Of a stretch of 32,729 bases of DNA, positions 1 to 7,023 are shown in pieces. The first letter of the stretch is position 1. The number at the start of each line of letters is the position of its first letter. Origin of the DNA: Muribaculaceae bacterium Isolate-110 (HZI). GTDB taxonomy: Bacteria > Bacteroidota > Bacteroidia > Bacteroidales > Muribaculaceae. The notes below the pieces were generated by a model. That model worked only from the letters and a program-made list of their open reading frames with translations, ran no database searches and was not told the origin of the DNA. The position numbers were made by a program, and so were the translations under genes. The stretch lies in the NCBI GenBank assembly GCA_003762875.1, contig RIBL01000027.1, forward strand, positions 1 to 32,729, given 5' to 3'.

Positions 1-212
1 AATGAATTATCCAAATTTTCAATGTACTCTTTTGCGCTAAAAATCAATATTTTTAAGCACGTGTTTTTATTAATTTTTCAGGTGTTTTGAATGACGTTTT
101 TTTTGGAACATCAAACTGAACACCCTATTTAGTAAACTAAACTCAGCATGTATGCGTGACGAGGCTATTGCCCCTCTTGTATTCTTTAATCGATTACCTT
201 GAAATTTAGGCA

Positions 213-1223
213 TTAGTCTCCAAAATTAGTATGCGCAGCCGCCGAAACACCGGTTGAAAATGTACCTAACACTCCCGCTGAACTTAGCCGAGCATTCTTG
301 GATATAATCGAATCCCTGAGTTCGTTTAACTTTGATAGAGCTGTATCCTCCTTGTCCTCGCCTTCTGGGAATCTGGAACCAAGAAGCTTTTGCCAAGTAT
401 GGCTAGATTTTCTTTCGTTCGGCTCATTGATGGCAATAGTCGCGTCATCAATAAACTTCTGTATTGCTGTTTTTATTACTTGTTTCTTCTCTTCCGAATA
501 ATCAGAGAACATATCATCATAGGGCTCAGCCGGGACCTTACACTCAAAATTCTGTTTAAGAGAAGATAAAATTGCCTTCAGCGTATCTCTGATTGCGATA
601 TCGTCTCTGTCGGATTTTTCCTTTAAATTATTAACGGCAAGTATTGTCCAAGCGAGGCCGGGTGGCATAGACGATTTCACATTATCAGCCCACGCTTTTA
701 GGAACTTCACAACCCTTACAAGTTGAGGCTTATCTTTCTTCGCGTCATTGAACCAGTTGATAACTCCACGAGCATCACTCTTTTCAAAGCCTTTCGATTT
801 TATAGCTAACTCAGGTACTTTTTTAGAGTCCTTTTCTTTTACATAAACCGGAAGGTCAATGTGGTATCCCGCAGAGTATTTAATTCGGATACATTTGTTT
901 TTCTTTAATGGGGTTGCATCTGTGGTCCCATTAACTGCGTCATAAACCCACTGCTGTACAGTGACAGCAGTTACATCTGGTTTTGGTGTAAGGTATACAC
1001 CAAGATCCAGATCACACTCATCATCTTTGGTTCTAATAGACGTACCCATCTTGTAAGAGCCTTGAATATAGAAGGCAGGCGTATAGGTTGGGCGGTAAGT
1101 CTTAAAATAGTCCTCGATTCGGCTGATAAGCCTATCCTTTGACTTCCTCATTTTTTCAGTTTTGGAGTCAACTATGTCAAGCTTTTCGAGAAATATTGTA
1201 AATAGTTTCTGACAATTTGCCAT
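213..1223 (-). CDS. CBASS CD-NTase (cGAS/DncV-like cyclic nucleotide synthase)
   Basis: This protein would sense infection and make a cyclic di- or trinucleotide second messenger in the cytoplasm. The 336-residue sequence has the nucleotidyltransferase core: GSYKMGTS at residues 55-62, the paired metal-binding acids D71 and D73 in DLDLGVY, and a third acidic residue D123 in HIDLPVY. Length is normal for a CD-NTase. It starts 7 nt after the stop of the phospholipase gene upstream, so both are almost certainly one transcript. The pairing of a CD-NTase with a patatin-type phospholipase is the classic CBASS arrangement. No Cap2/Cap3 (E1/E2, JAB) or HORMA/TRIP13 genes are present, so it would be a minimal type I CBASS. 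Which clade it belongs to and which nucleotide it makes cannot be told by eye. The family call is firm; the product nucleotide is unknown. Confidence 0.9.
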   Translation of the reverse strand: MANCQKLFTIFLEKLDIVDSKTEKMRKSKDRLISRIEDYFKTYRPTYTPAFYIQGSYKMGTSIRTKDDECDLDLGVYLTPKPDVTAVTVQQWVYDAVNGTTDATPLKKNKCIRIKYSAGYHIDLPVYVKEKDSKKVPELAIKSKGFEKSDARGVINWFNDAKKDKPQLVRVVKFLKAWADNVKSSMPPGLAWTILAVNNLKEKSDRDDIAIRDTLKAILSSLKQNFECKVPAEPYDDMFSDYSEEKKQVIKTAIQKFIDDATIAINEPNERKSSHTWQKLLGSRFPEGEDKEDTALSKLNELRDSIISKNARLSSAGVLGTFSTGVSAAAHTNFGD

Positions 1224-1230
1224 AATGTTT

Positions 1231-2304
1231 TTATATTTTAAAGTGTGGAATAAATTCCGGTTTTCTCAAAGAGGTAAAATTATCTTTAATGTTAGCACAT
1301 TCGTGACGATAGATTCTTGTCGCCACTTCTCTCATCAAGTTCATATTTTCAGGTGAGGTGGAATCTAAATCAATATGATCATTATCGACAAACCTATGTT
1401 GAAGTCTTACATATAAGAATCTATCATCGACTTCACCGCCTATACCGTTTTTATATAAATTTAGCAGATTATGGACTTGCGCTGACTGTGCTTCTGCCAT
1501 TATTTCGTAAAGCATGGGGCCGTTGGTTGGATTTACCCAAAACCACGGAGTGATTTCAGTAGATTTTTTTGGACAAACCTTCTTTTCCTCTCCAGTTCCG
1601 ATGGATAACAATCGGATATTTTCAAGTGGGATATTAAGGCAATTAGTCGCTTCTAATAAAGCCATAAAAGCAGGATTATTGGCGACAATCCCTCCGTCAA
1701 CCATTTTACTCATACTTCCATCACCATCCTTGCCTATATTGTTATACTGAAAATCATATGGAATAAAGTATGCAGGAGCTGCGGCAGTTGATAAGGCTGC
1801 ATCAACAGCTGGGATTTGGTAATCTCTCTGTAATTTTGGAGAATGAGCGGTTTTTAGTACATGTATTTCCCTGTTCGTTAATGAATATGTCGGGATTAAC
1901 AACCGAGTCCTTGCATGTCCAATACGGACATCTGAGATTCCGGAATTCTTCTCGTATGCTTCCCTTAGAAGTTCCTTGAGACGCGCTCTTTCATAAAATG
2001 GGTTACCATGGAGAATATTGATGGCTTTTGATATCTTTCGTTGATTACGAGATGGAAAAATCTCATCTCCATGATTTAAATAAAGTTTCAATATTGTTTG
2101 TGCCTTAATTCCAAGAGCTATACCTATGGCGATAATACCCCCCGTAGAGGTTCCAGCTATGAGATCAAAATAATCGCATAACCGCGCGTCAGGACCATCG
2201 CGTTCAATTATGTCGTTTTCAAGTTCGGCAAGTATCTGACAAGGGATGACACCTCGAATACCACCGCCATCAATGCTGAGAATTTTAAAAGTTTCTGAAT
2301 CCAT
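1231..2304 (-). CDS. capV: CBASS effector: patatin-like phospholipase (CapV type)
   Basis: This is a predicted cyclic-nucleotide-activated phospholipase that degrades the inner membrane and kills the infected cell. The 357-residue protein starts with the patatin oxyanion loop DGGGIRG at 12-18, carries the nucleophile elbow GTSTGG at 51-56 (catalytic S53), and the second dyad residue D203 in the DGG motif at 203-205. Length fits CapV. It has no signal peptide, consistent with a cytoplasmic protein acting on the membrane from inside. It is the first gene of a two-gene minus-strand operon with the CD-NTase, and that context separates it from a housekeeping patatin. The 124-bp gap upstream must hold the promoter; I see only a weak TAACATTG match there on the minus strand. 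The lipase family is certain; the CBASS role is inferred from the neighbour. Confidence 0.9.
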   Translation of the reverse strand: MDSETFKILSIDGGGIRGVIPCQILAELENDIIERDGPDARLCDYFDLIAGTSTGGIIAIGIALGIKAQTILKLYLNHGDEIFPSRNQRKISKAINILHGNPFYERARLKELLREAYEKNSGISDVRIGHARTRLLIPTYSLTNREIHVLKTAHSPKLQRDYQIPAVDAALSTAAAPAYFIPYDFQYNNIGKDGDGSMSKMVDGGIVANNPAFMALLEATNCLNIPLENIRLLSIGTGEEKKVCPKKSTEITPWFWVNPTNGPMLYEIMAEAQSAQVHNLLNLYKNGIGGEVDDRFLYVRLQHRFVDNDHIDLDSTSPENMNLMREVATRIYRHECANIKDNFTSLRKPEFIPHFKI

Positions 2305-2428
2305 AGTTGAAATTTTACAAGAAAACTCTAACGCCGATGGCGAAGAGAGGCAATGTTAAACAAATCAAATATCGTGCCAGAAGCATCTGTCTGTCAGTAT
2401 GACATGACAAATGCTTTGGCGGTATTGA

Positions 2429-2998
2429 TTAGAACTCGTAGCCGAGTTTGATGGAGACACCTTCGCAGTCGAGTTTGCGGGGATCGCGCGTATAGTTCAT
2501 GCTCGTAGAGCTGGTGAAGCGCCCGAATGTTTCAAATTCGAGTTTCTCATAGGTGTAGCCTATGGAGAGCGAAACGGCTTGATTGCCTTTCACGGTCATA
2601 CGACAACCGGCGGAGATATTTCCATAGAAACCGTCATTGTTTGTGACGAAATATCCGAGTTTCAGGTCTACAAACGGTGCAAATTTCCGTTTTGAGAAGG
2701 TGCCACGAAAATCTGCGAAAATCGGAATACTTACTTTTGAATCTCTTTTGTCAAGAGCGATTTCCATACCCTTTGTTTCATATGATTGCATGAAGTGGAA
2801 TCCAACGCCGCCACCTAAAAAGAAGTATGGGGTTACCTGATAGCCGTGAGTGGTGCTTATCTCAAAACGCCCAAAGTCATAGTCGCCGACACCGATTGTA
2901 TAGCCCAAGTCTGCAAAACCTCGATAACCGCTATTTGTCTGTGCAAAACAACCGATAAAAGCTGTCATCATTGCGAAAAGTAGAAATATCTTTTTCAT
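2429..2998 (-). CDS. Secreted outer-membrane beta-barrel protein
   Basis: This is a 189-residue protein with a clear Sec signal peptide (positive MKK, a hydrophobic stretch, then a cut near GCFAQ at residues 16-20). The mature part has alternating polar/hydrophobic strands rich in Gly, Tyr and Phe, and ends in a Phe (IKLGYEF), the terminal signature of beta-barrels inserted by BAM. Small 8-stranded barrels of this kind are common in Bacteroidota; the substrate or partner is not evident. It is the last gene of a three-gene envelope operon and lies 19 nt after the broken gene at 3018-3413. It shows no link to defence and is probably a passenger between the CBASS and restriction modules. Outer-membrane localisation is well supported; the specific function is unknown. 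Confidence 0.75.
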   Translation of the reverse strand: MKKIFLLFAMMTAFIGCFAQTNSGYRGFADLGYTIGVGDYDFGRFEISTTHGYQVTPYFFLGGGVGFHFMQSYETKGMEIALDKRDSKVSIPIFADFRGTFSKRKFAPFVDLKLGYFVTNNDGFYGNISAGCRMTVKGNQAVSLSIGYTYEKLEFETFGRFTSSTSMNYTRDPRKLDCEGVSIKLGYEF

Positions 2999-3017
2999 GT
3001 CAAATCTGATTTTTTAG

Positions 3018-3413
3018 TTAATCCATATTTTTGACGTTTAGACCTTCTTTTATTTGAGCGGGGTCTGTGATGTCTTTGTAGAGCAACCAATGAAGCACAT
3101 TCTGATTGCTTACAGTCACTACATAAGCCTGAACGAATTTCCAGCCTCGTTCTCCCATGTAGTTCATAGCGGCAACCATACTGTTGAATTTAATATCCTT
3201 CCCATTCTCATCAAGAAGAGTGTACGCCTTCGTAGCGGACTAGAATTGCCCAAGATCGACCGACACTTTTACATTTTTGTTGAGGTTTAGAAAATTTGTT
3301 CCTGTTCCAAGTAACTCGGCATAGACTCTCTGAGTCGGTTCTTCTGCTGATGCTACAGAACTAAAGGTGAACATCAGAAAAGATACAAGCAAGATGGCGA
3401 AAATCTTTTTCAT
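3018..3413 (-). pseudogene. Secreted hypothetical protein interrupted by an amber codon
   Basis: Reading the minus strand from ATG at 3413 gives a signal peptide (MKKIFAILLV... ending near SSVASA) and a mature protein, with an in-frame TAG at 3242-3240 (codon 58). The frame then continues without further stops for 73 codons to TAA at 3020-3018. The downstream part (DENGKDIKFNSMVAAMNYMG, then a GWKFVQAYVV stretch) resembles small secreted Bacteroidales proteins with the pattern DENGK-x-I-x-FNSMVxAMNYMGxxGWxF. The gene sits 19 nt from each neighbour in a compact operon, as an intact middle gene would. One substitution (for example CAG or TGG to TAG) explains the damage. A sequencing error or suppression cannot be excluded. 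Function unknown. Confidence 0.8.
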
Positions 3414-3432
3414 GATTCAATGCTTTTGTTGT

Positions 3433-3831
3433 TTATCGTCTTACCGCACGGATTTCCATGCTTGATGCTCCCATTGTGAGAGAAAGTTCAGCACTATTTC
3501 CGTTAAGGCTCTTCACATAATATGTTCCGTAGAGTTCACCATCAATATATGTTTTGATGGTCTTACCGGAAACCGTATATGTTCCACCGCCATTACCGAG
3601 TGCGCCACGGCCATAGTAACTACCGTCCTTGTTGAATGTGATGGAAAGTGCCATGCTGGGGTAACTTGAGATGTCAACCCAGTCCGTATCGCTGAACTTT
3701 ACCGATGTGGCATCCCATGTGCCGATGATTTGCGACTTGATGTCTTCCGGCTCGTCTTTATCATCCGAGCACGCTGGTAAGAACACCATGAATGTTGCCA
3801 ACAGCAACATCAGTGAAAATAATTTTTTCAT
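3433..3831 (-). CDS. Surface-exposed lipoprotein, lipocalin-like
   Basis: The 132-residue protein has a lipoprotein signal (MKKLFSLMLLL...) ending in a lipobox with C21. The residues after the cysteine, SDDKDEPE, match the acidic surface-export signal of Bacteroidota lipoproteins, so the protein is likely anchored on the cell surface. The mature part begins IIGTWDATSV, followed by beta-strand-rich sequence (TFNKDGSYYGRGALGNGGG, then TYTVSGKTI); this is the layout of the small lipocalin-like or DUF-type lipoproteins common in this phylum. It is the first gene of the envelope operon and is divergent from the WYL regulator, with a TAATTTTG -7 element on the minus strand at 3873-3866. Ligand unknown. 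Lipoprotein status is firm; the fold is inferred. Confidence 0.8.
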   Translation of the reverse strand: MKKLFSLMLLLATFMVFLPACSDDKDEPEDIKSQIIGTWDATSVKFSDTDWVDISSYPSMALSITFNKDGSYYGRGALGNGGGTYTVSGKTIKTYIDGELYGTYYVKSLNGNSAELSLTMGASSMEIRAVRR

Positions 3832-3865
3832 TGCTACGAACGAGGTGGATTTAATCCTCGTGCCG

Positions 3866-3873
3866 CAAAATTA
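3866..3873 (-). promoter_or_regulatory. Bacteroidales -7 element for the envelope operon
   Basis: TAATTTTG on the minus strand matches the TAnnTTTG consensus and lies 35 nt upstream of the lipoprotein start at 3831. No convincing TTTG -33 box was found, so the call rests on the -7 element and its position. Confidence 0.4.
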
Positions 3874-3893
3874 CAGAAGATAGGCTCACTCTA

Positions 3894-3925
3894 TTTGCAC
3901 CATTGATAGAAAAAGCTTATCTTTG
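3894..3925 (+). promoter_or_regulatory. Promoter of the WYL regulator gene
   Basis: TTTG at 3894-3897 and TATCTTTG at 3918-3925 are separated by 20 nt, a full match to the Bacteroidetes -33/-7 consensus. The ATG of the WYL gene is 20 nt downstream. It is back to back with the envelope-operon promoter. Confidence 0.7.
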
Positions 3926-3945
3926 CGTACCGAAAATCTATTGAT

Positions 3946-4965
3946 ATGCCAAATACGAAAAGTTCTGATATAAGATATAAGGTGCTCGACCGCTGCTTAA
4001 GGCGGGGCGGTTACTCAACATCCGAGCTTATGGATGAGGTCAATAAAGAACTGGAGCTACAAGGTTTCCCCACGGTGTCAGCATTGAACACCATCAGACA
4101 GGATATGGACCACATAGTCAATTCATATCCGGAAATCTGTATTGTGGATAAGAAGGTGGGGCGCAACGTGACATATTCTTACGAGAATCCGGAGTCCTCA
4201 ATATTCAAACTCCCGTTCAATGATGATGAACTTGCCCAACTTTCCCAATGTATGGCTATTCTCTCACGGTTTGATGGAACCCCTCAGATGGAGTGGATGC
4301 ACTCATTTATAGAGCGTTTCAAATTGTCTCTGAACATTGATGTCGATGGCAGACAAGTTGTCGGATTCGATGACTGTCGATATCTTAGGGGTAAAGAACA
4401 CTTCTCCACCCTTCTTTCGGCGATATGCAATAAGAGAGTGCTGGCCATCGGCTATAAAAGTTTTAGACGAGGTGCTGTAAAGGAGGTAATTCTGCATCCC
4501 TATTATCTCAAGGAGTATAACAAGCGGTGGTTTCTGTTGGGGAAGGAACATGGTTATGATTCAATCTCACATCTTGCGTTCGACCGTATTGAACATATTA
4601 ACAACGTTACAGGGGTCTCGTATATCGAAAATCATGAATATGATTTCAATAACGATTATTTCGCCGATATTATAGGAGTTACGAAGCACCTCGACACAGA
4701 GCCGCAGAAAATAACGCTATGGGTATCTCCATCGCTTTATCCTTACATCCAGACAAAACCATTACACGAAACTCAGAAACTGAAGAAATCAGATACAAGC
4801 GGCTATGAAATAGAGATTGAAGTGCGGCCGAATTTTGAGCTTGAACAGCTGGTTCTTTCCTATGGGGAAGGTCTGAGTGTGGTGTCTCCGGCAGACTTGC
4901 GGAGCAAGATTAAGTCTAAATTGGCACTCTCGATTAAAAATTATAATTCAGTTCATGAAGAATGA
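3946..4965 (+). CDS. WYL-domain transcriptional regulator (BrxR/CapW-like)
   Basis: The 339-residue cytoplasmic protein has an N-terminal winged helix (about 8-75, including the segment STSELMDEVNKELELQ), a WYL domain around 160-220 (AIGYKSF at 167-173, HPYYLKEYNKRWFLLG at 184-199, LAFDRIEHI at 210-218), and a C-terminal WCX-like part to the end. This architecture is that of regulators that sit at the head of BREX, CBASS and restriction operons and repress them until an unknown signal binds the WYL pocket. It has its own promoter and lies 51 nt upstream of hsdM. A perfect inverted repeat overlaps its last codons and the hsdM promoter and is a plausible binding site. Family call secure; the regulated target is inferred from position. 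Confidence 0.85.
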   Translation: MPNTKSSDIRYKVLDRCLRRGGYSTSELMDEVNKELELQGFPTVSALNTIRQDMDHIVNSYPEICIVDKKVGRNVTYSYENPESSIFKLPFNDDELAQLSQCMAILSRFDGTPQMEWMHSFIERFKLSLNIDVDGRQVVGFDDCRYLRGKEHFSTLLSAICNKRVLAIGYKSFRRGAVKEVILHPYYLKEYNKRWFLLGKEHGYDSISHLAFDRIEHINNVTGVSYIENHEYDFNNDYFADIIGVTKHLDTEPQKITLWVSPSLYPYIQTKPLHETQKLKKSDTSGYEIEIEVRPNFELEQLVLSYGEGLSVVSPADLRSKIKSKLALSIKNYNSVHEE

Positions 4966-4967
4966 AC
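4951..4967. promoter_or_regulatory. Inverted repeat, candidate operator for the WYL regulator
   Basis: GTTCAT-gaaga-ATGAAC has two perfect 6-bp arms with 5-bp spacing. It overlaps the 3' end of the WYL gene and falls where the -33 box of the hsdM promoter should be, 10 bp before the -7 element at 4978. A repressor bound here would block hsdM transcription. Inferred from position and symmetry only. Confidence 0.4.
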
Positions 4968-4977
4968 ATATTTTTTG

Positions 4978-4985
4978 TAACTTTG
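4978..4985 (+). promoter_or_regulatory. -7 element of the hsd operon promoter
   Basis: TAACTTTG is a full TAnnTTTG match, 32 nt upstream of the hsdM ATG. The -33 position is occupied by the inverted repeat instead of a good TTTG, which would fit a regulated promoter. Confidence 0.6.
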
Positions 4986-5016
4986 CATATAAACGACTAA
5001 TACCCCTTTTCAAGAT

Positions 5017-7023
5017 ATGACCGAACAGGAACTTGCAGGAATGATATGGAACATCAAGGAGATTATCCGTGGTGTTTATGACGACACCGAAGTGGAGAAC
5101 GTGATACTTCCGTTTACTCTGCTGCGGCGTCTGGACTGTGTGCTTCAGGATAAATACGATGAGCTTTATCAGCAGTACCGTGACTTTCCGGATGAGAAGA
5201 AGGAGGTAATGCTCATGGCCCTGATGCGTCGCAATGGTCTGACATTCTTCAATACTTCCGGTCTGTCGCTCAACAAGCTGTTGGCACAGCCAAAAATGCT
5301 TGCCGACAATTTTAAGGCATATCTTGACGGTTTCACACAGAATGTGCGCAATATCCTCCTGGCTTTCACTCAGGAAGATGGCGAGAACGGAGATATTAGC
5401 CGAATATATTCGCGCCTCGACCGCAACGACCTGCTCTTTCAGGTCACGGAGAGCTTTGTGAACAATGCCGACCTTCATCCCGATAGGGTTGACAATGCCA
5501 TGATGGGTACCATCTTTGAGATTATTATCCGGAAGTCGAAGGAAACCACCAACACCAAAGCCGGCCAGTTCTATACCCCCCGCGAGGTGGTGCATCTTTT
5601 GGTTTCGCTCGTGATGCACGGTCGTGAAGCCGAGGTCAATACTCTCGGCAAACATTTTCAAATATATGACCCCTGCTGCGGAACAGGCGGTATGCTGACC
5701 GAAGGCAAACGCTATCTCCAGTCAATGACCGACCGTACCGACATGAAGGTGTATCTCTTCGGTCAGGAACTGAATGAAAAGACCTACGCCATCTGCAAAT
5801 CAGACCTGCTAATAAAGGGCGACCTTGACAAGGATCGAAACATAGCCCTCGGCGACACTCTCGCCAACGACCAGTTCCCGGGTGAGCATTTCGGTTATAT
5901 GTTGGCGAACCCACCCTTTGGTGTCGATTGGAAGAAAATCGAGGGTAAGGTCAAAGAGGATGCCGCCAAGAGCGACGGACGTTTTTCTGTCGGTTTGCCA
6001 TCTACGTCCGACGGTTCGCTGCTGTTCCTGCTCCACATGATAAGCAAGATGGATCCCAACGGTTCGCGCATCGGTATTGTACTCAACGGTTCGCCGCTCT
6101 TCAACGGCGCAGCCGGCAGCGGCTGGAGCGAAATCCGTAAGATGCTCATGGACCGCGACTTGCTCGACGCAATCATAGCTTTACCCAAAAATCTTTTCTA
6201 CGGAACTGACATATCCACCTATCTCTGGATTCTCGACAACAATAAACCTGCTGAACGGAAAGGTAAAGTTCTGATGGTCGATGCCACCCATCCACGTTAT
6301 GCCCGTCTGCTCCAGCGCAGTCTCGGTAAGAAACGCTATGAGATACCCGACGAGGCGATAGACGAGATTGTAGGTATATATGGAGATTTCACCGACGCCA
6401 CACTCCCTGACCGCGAGGACATAAAGGTGGCTCGACTGATGGATGTTGAGGATTTTCTCTACACCACAGTCACAATCTATCGTCCCCTGCGCCTGATATA
6501 TTCCGACATTGCCAAGAAAGCCACCGAAGTCGTCAAAGGCGAGAAGGTTAAGAAAGCCGACAAGGAGACTCTTGAACATTTTGCCGCCATCACATTTCCC
6601 GAGGAAAAGATAAATGACGAAGAGATGTTTGCTATAATGCGCGAACACTTCGGCAAGAAGCTCACACAAGGTTTTGTGAAACTTGTGCGTACTCTCGGCA
6701 CCACTGATCCTGATGCACCGGCTGTCTGGGCCACTCCCGGCAAACCGGAAAGCGGTTTTGTGATAGACCCCGCACTTACCGACACCGAGACCATACCGAT
6801 GAAGGAGAATATCGACGAATATATCGCCCGCGAAGTGTTGCCGTTTGTTCCCGACGCATGGCGCGATCCGAGTAAGGACAAGGTAGGCTGTGAGTTCCCC
6901 CTGACACGTCTTTTCTATCGCTACACCCCACTGCGCGACAGCAGCGAGATACTCGCCGACCTCATGGGACTTGAGGCCGACACAACATCCGCACTCCAAT
7001 CTCTAATCTCCGAAGCCCGATGA
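5017..7023 (+). CDS. hsdM: Type I restriction-modification DNA methyltransferase subunit (HsdM)
   Basis: This is the modification subunit that, with two HsdM per HsdS, methylates adenine in the split recognition site. The 668-residue protein opens with the helical HsdM N-terminal domain (about 1-150, LPFTLLRRLDCVLQ at 31-44). It then has the SAM-binding motif I DPCCGTGG at 218-225 and catalytic motif IV NPPF at 298-301, typical of gamma-class N6-adenine methylases. The C-terminal part is longer than in minimal HsdM proteins. The stop overlaps the hsdS start by 4 nt (ATGA at 7020), indicating translational coupling. The gene looks richer in G+C than the following hsdS recognition domains. Confident call. 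Confidence 0.95.
   Translation: MTEQELAGMIWNIKEIIRGVYDDTEVENVILPFTLLRRLDCVLQDKYDELYQQYRDFPDEKKEVMLMALMRRNGLTFFNTSGLSLNKLLAQPKMLADNFKAYLDGFTQNVRNILLAFTQEDGENGDISRIYSRLDRNDLLFQVTESFVNNADLHPDRVDNAMMGTIFEIIIRKSKETTNTKAGQFYTPREVVHLLVSLVMHGREAEVNTLGKHFQIYDPCCGTGGMLTEGKRYLQSMTDRTDMKVYLFGQELNEKTYAICKSDLLIKGDLDKDRNIALGDTLANDQFPGEHFGYMLANPPFGVDWKKIEGKVKEDAAKSDGRFSVGLPSTSDGSLLFLLHMISKMDPNGSRIGIVLNGSPLFNGAAGSGWSEIRKMLMDRDLLDAIIALPKNLFYGTDISTYLWILDNNKPAERKGKVLMVDATHPRYARLLQRSLGKKRYEIPDEAIDEIVGIYGDFTDATLPDREDIKVARLMDVEDFLYTTVTIYRPLRLIYSDIAKKATEVVKGEKVKKADKETLEHFAAITFPEEKINDEEMFAIMREHFGKKLTQGFVKLVRTLGTTDPDAPAVWATPGKPESGFVIDPALTDTETIPMKENIDEYIAREVLPFVPDAWRDPSKDKVGCEFPLTRLFYRYTPLRDSSEILADLMGLEADTTSALQSLISEAR

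Noticed and set aside
1-212. Possible gene or strong terminator at the left edge
   Set aside because: No ORF of credible length. TTTAGT-AA-ACTAAA (128-141) and a loose GGTGTT/AACACC pairing (81-124) are too weak to call a terminator for the CBASS operon.
3054-3290. Plus-strand ORF of 78 codons
   Set aside because: It lies antisense to the amber-interrupted secreted protein, which has a signal peptide and family-like sequence.
6181-6999. Long minus-strand ORF (272 codons) opposite hsdM
   Set aside because: It is the antisense of a clear hsdM frame; its composition is unlike a protein and it has no motif.
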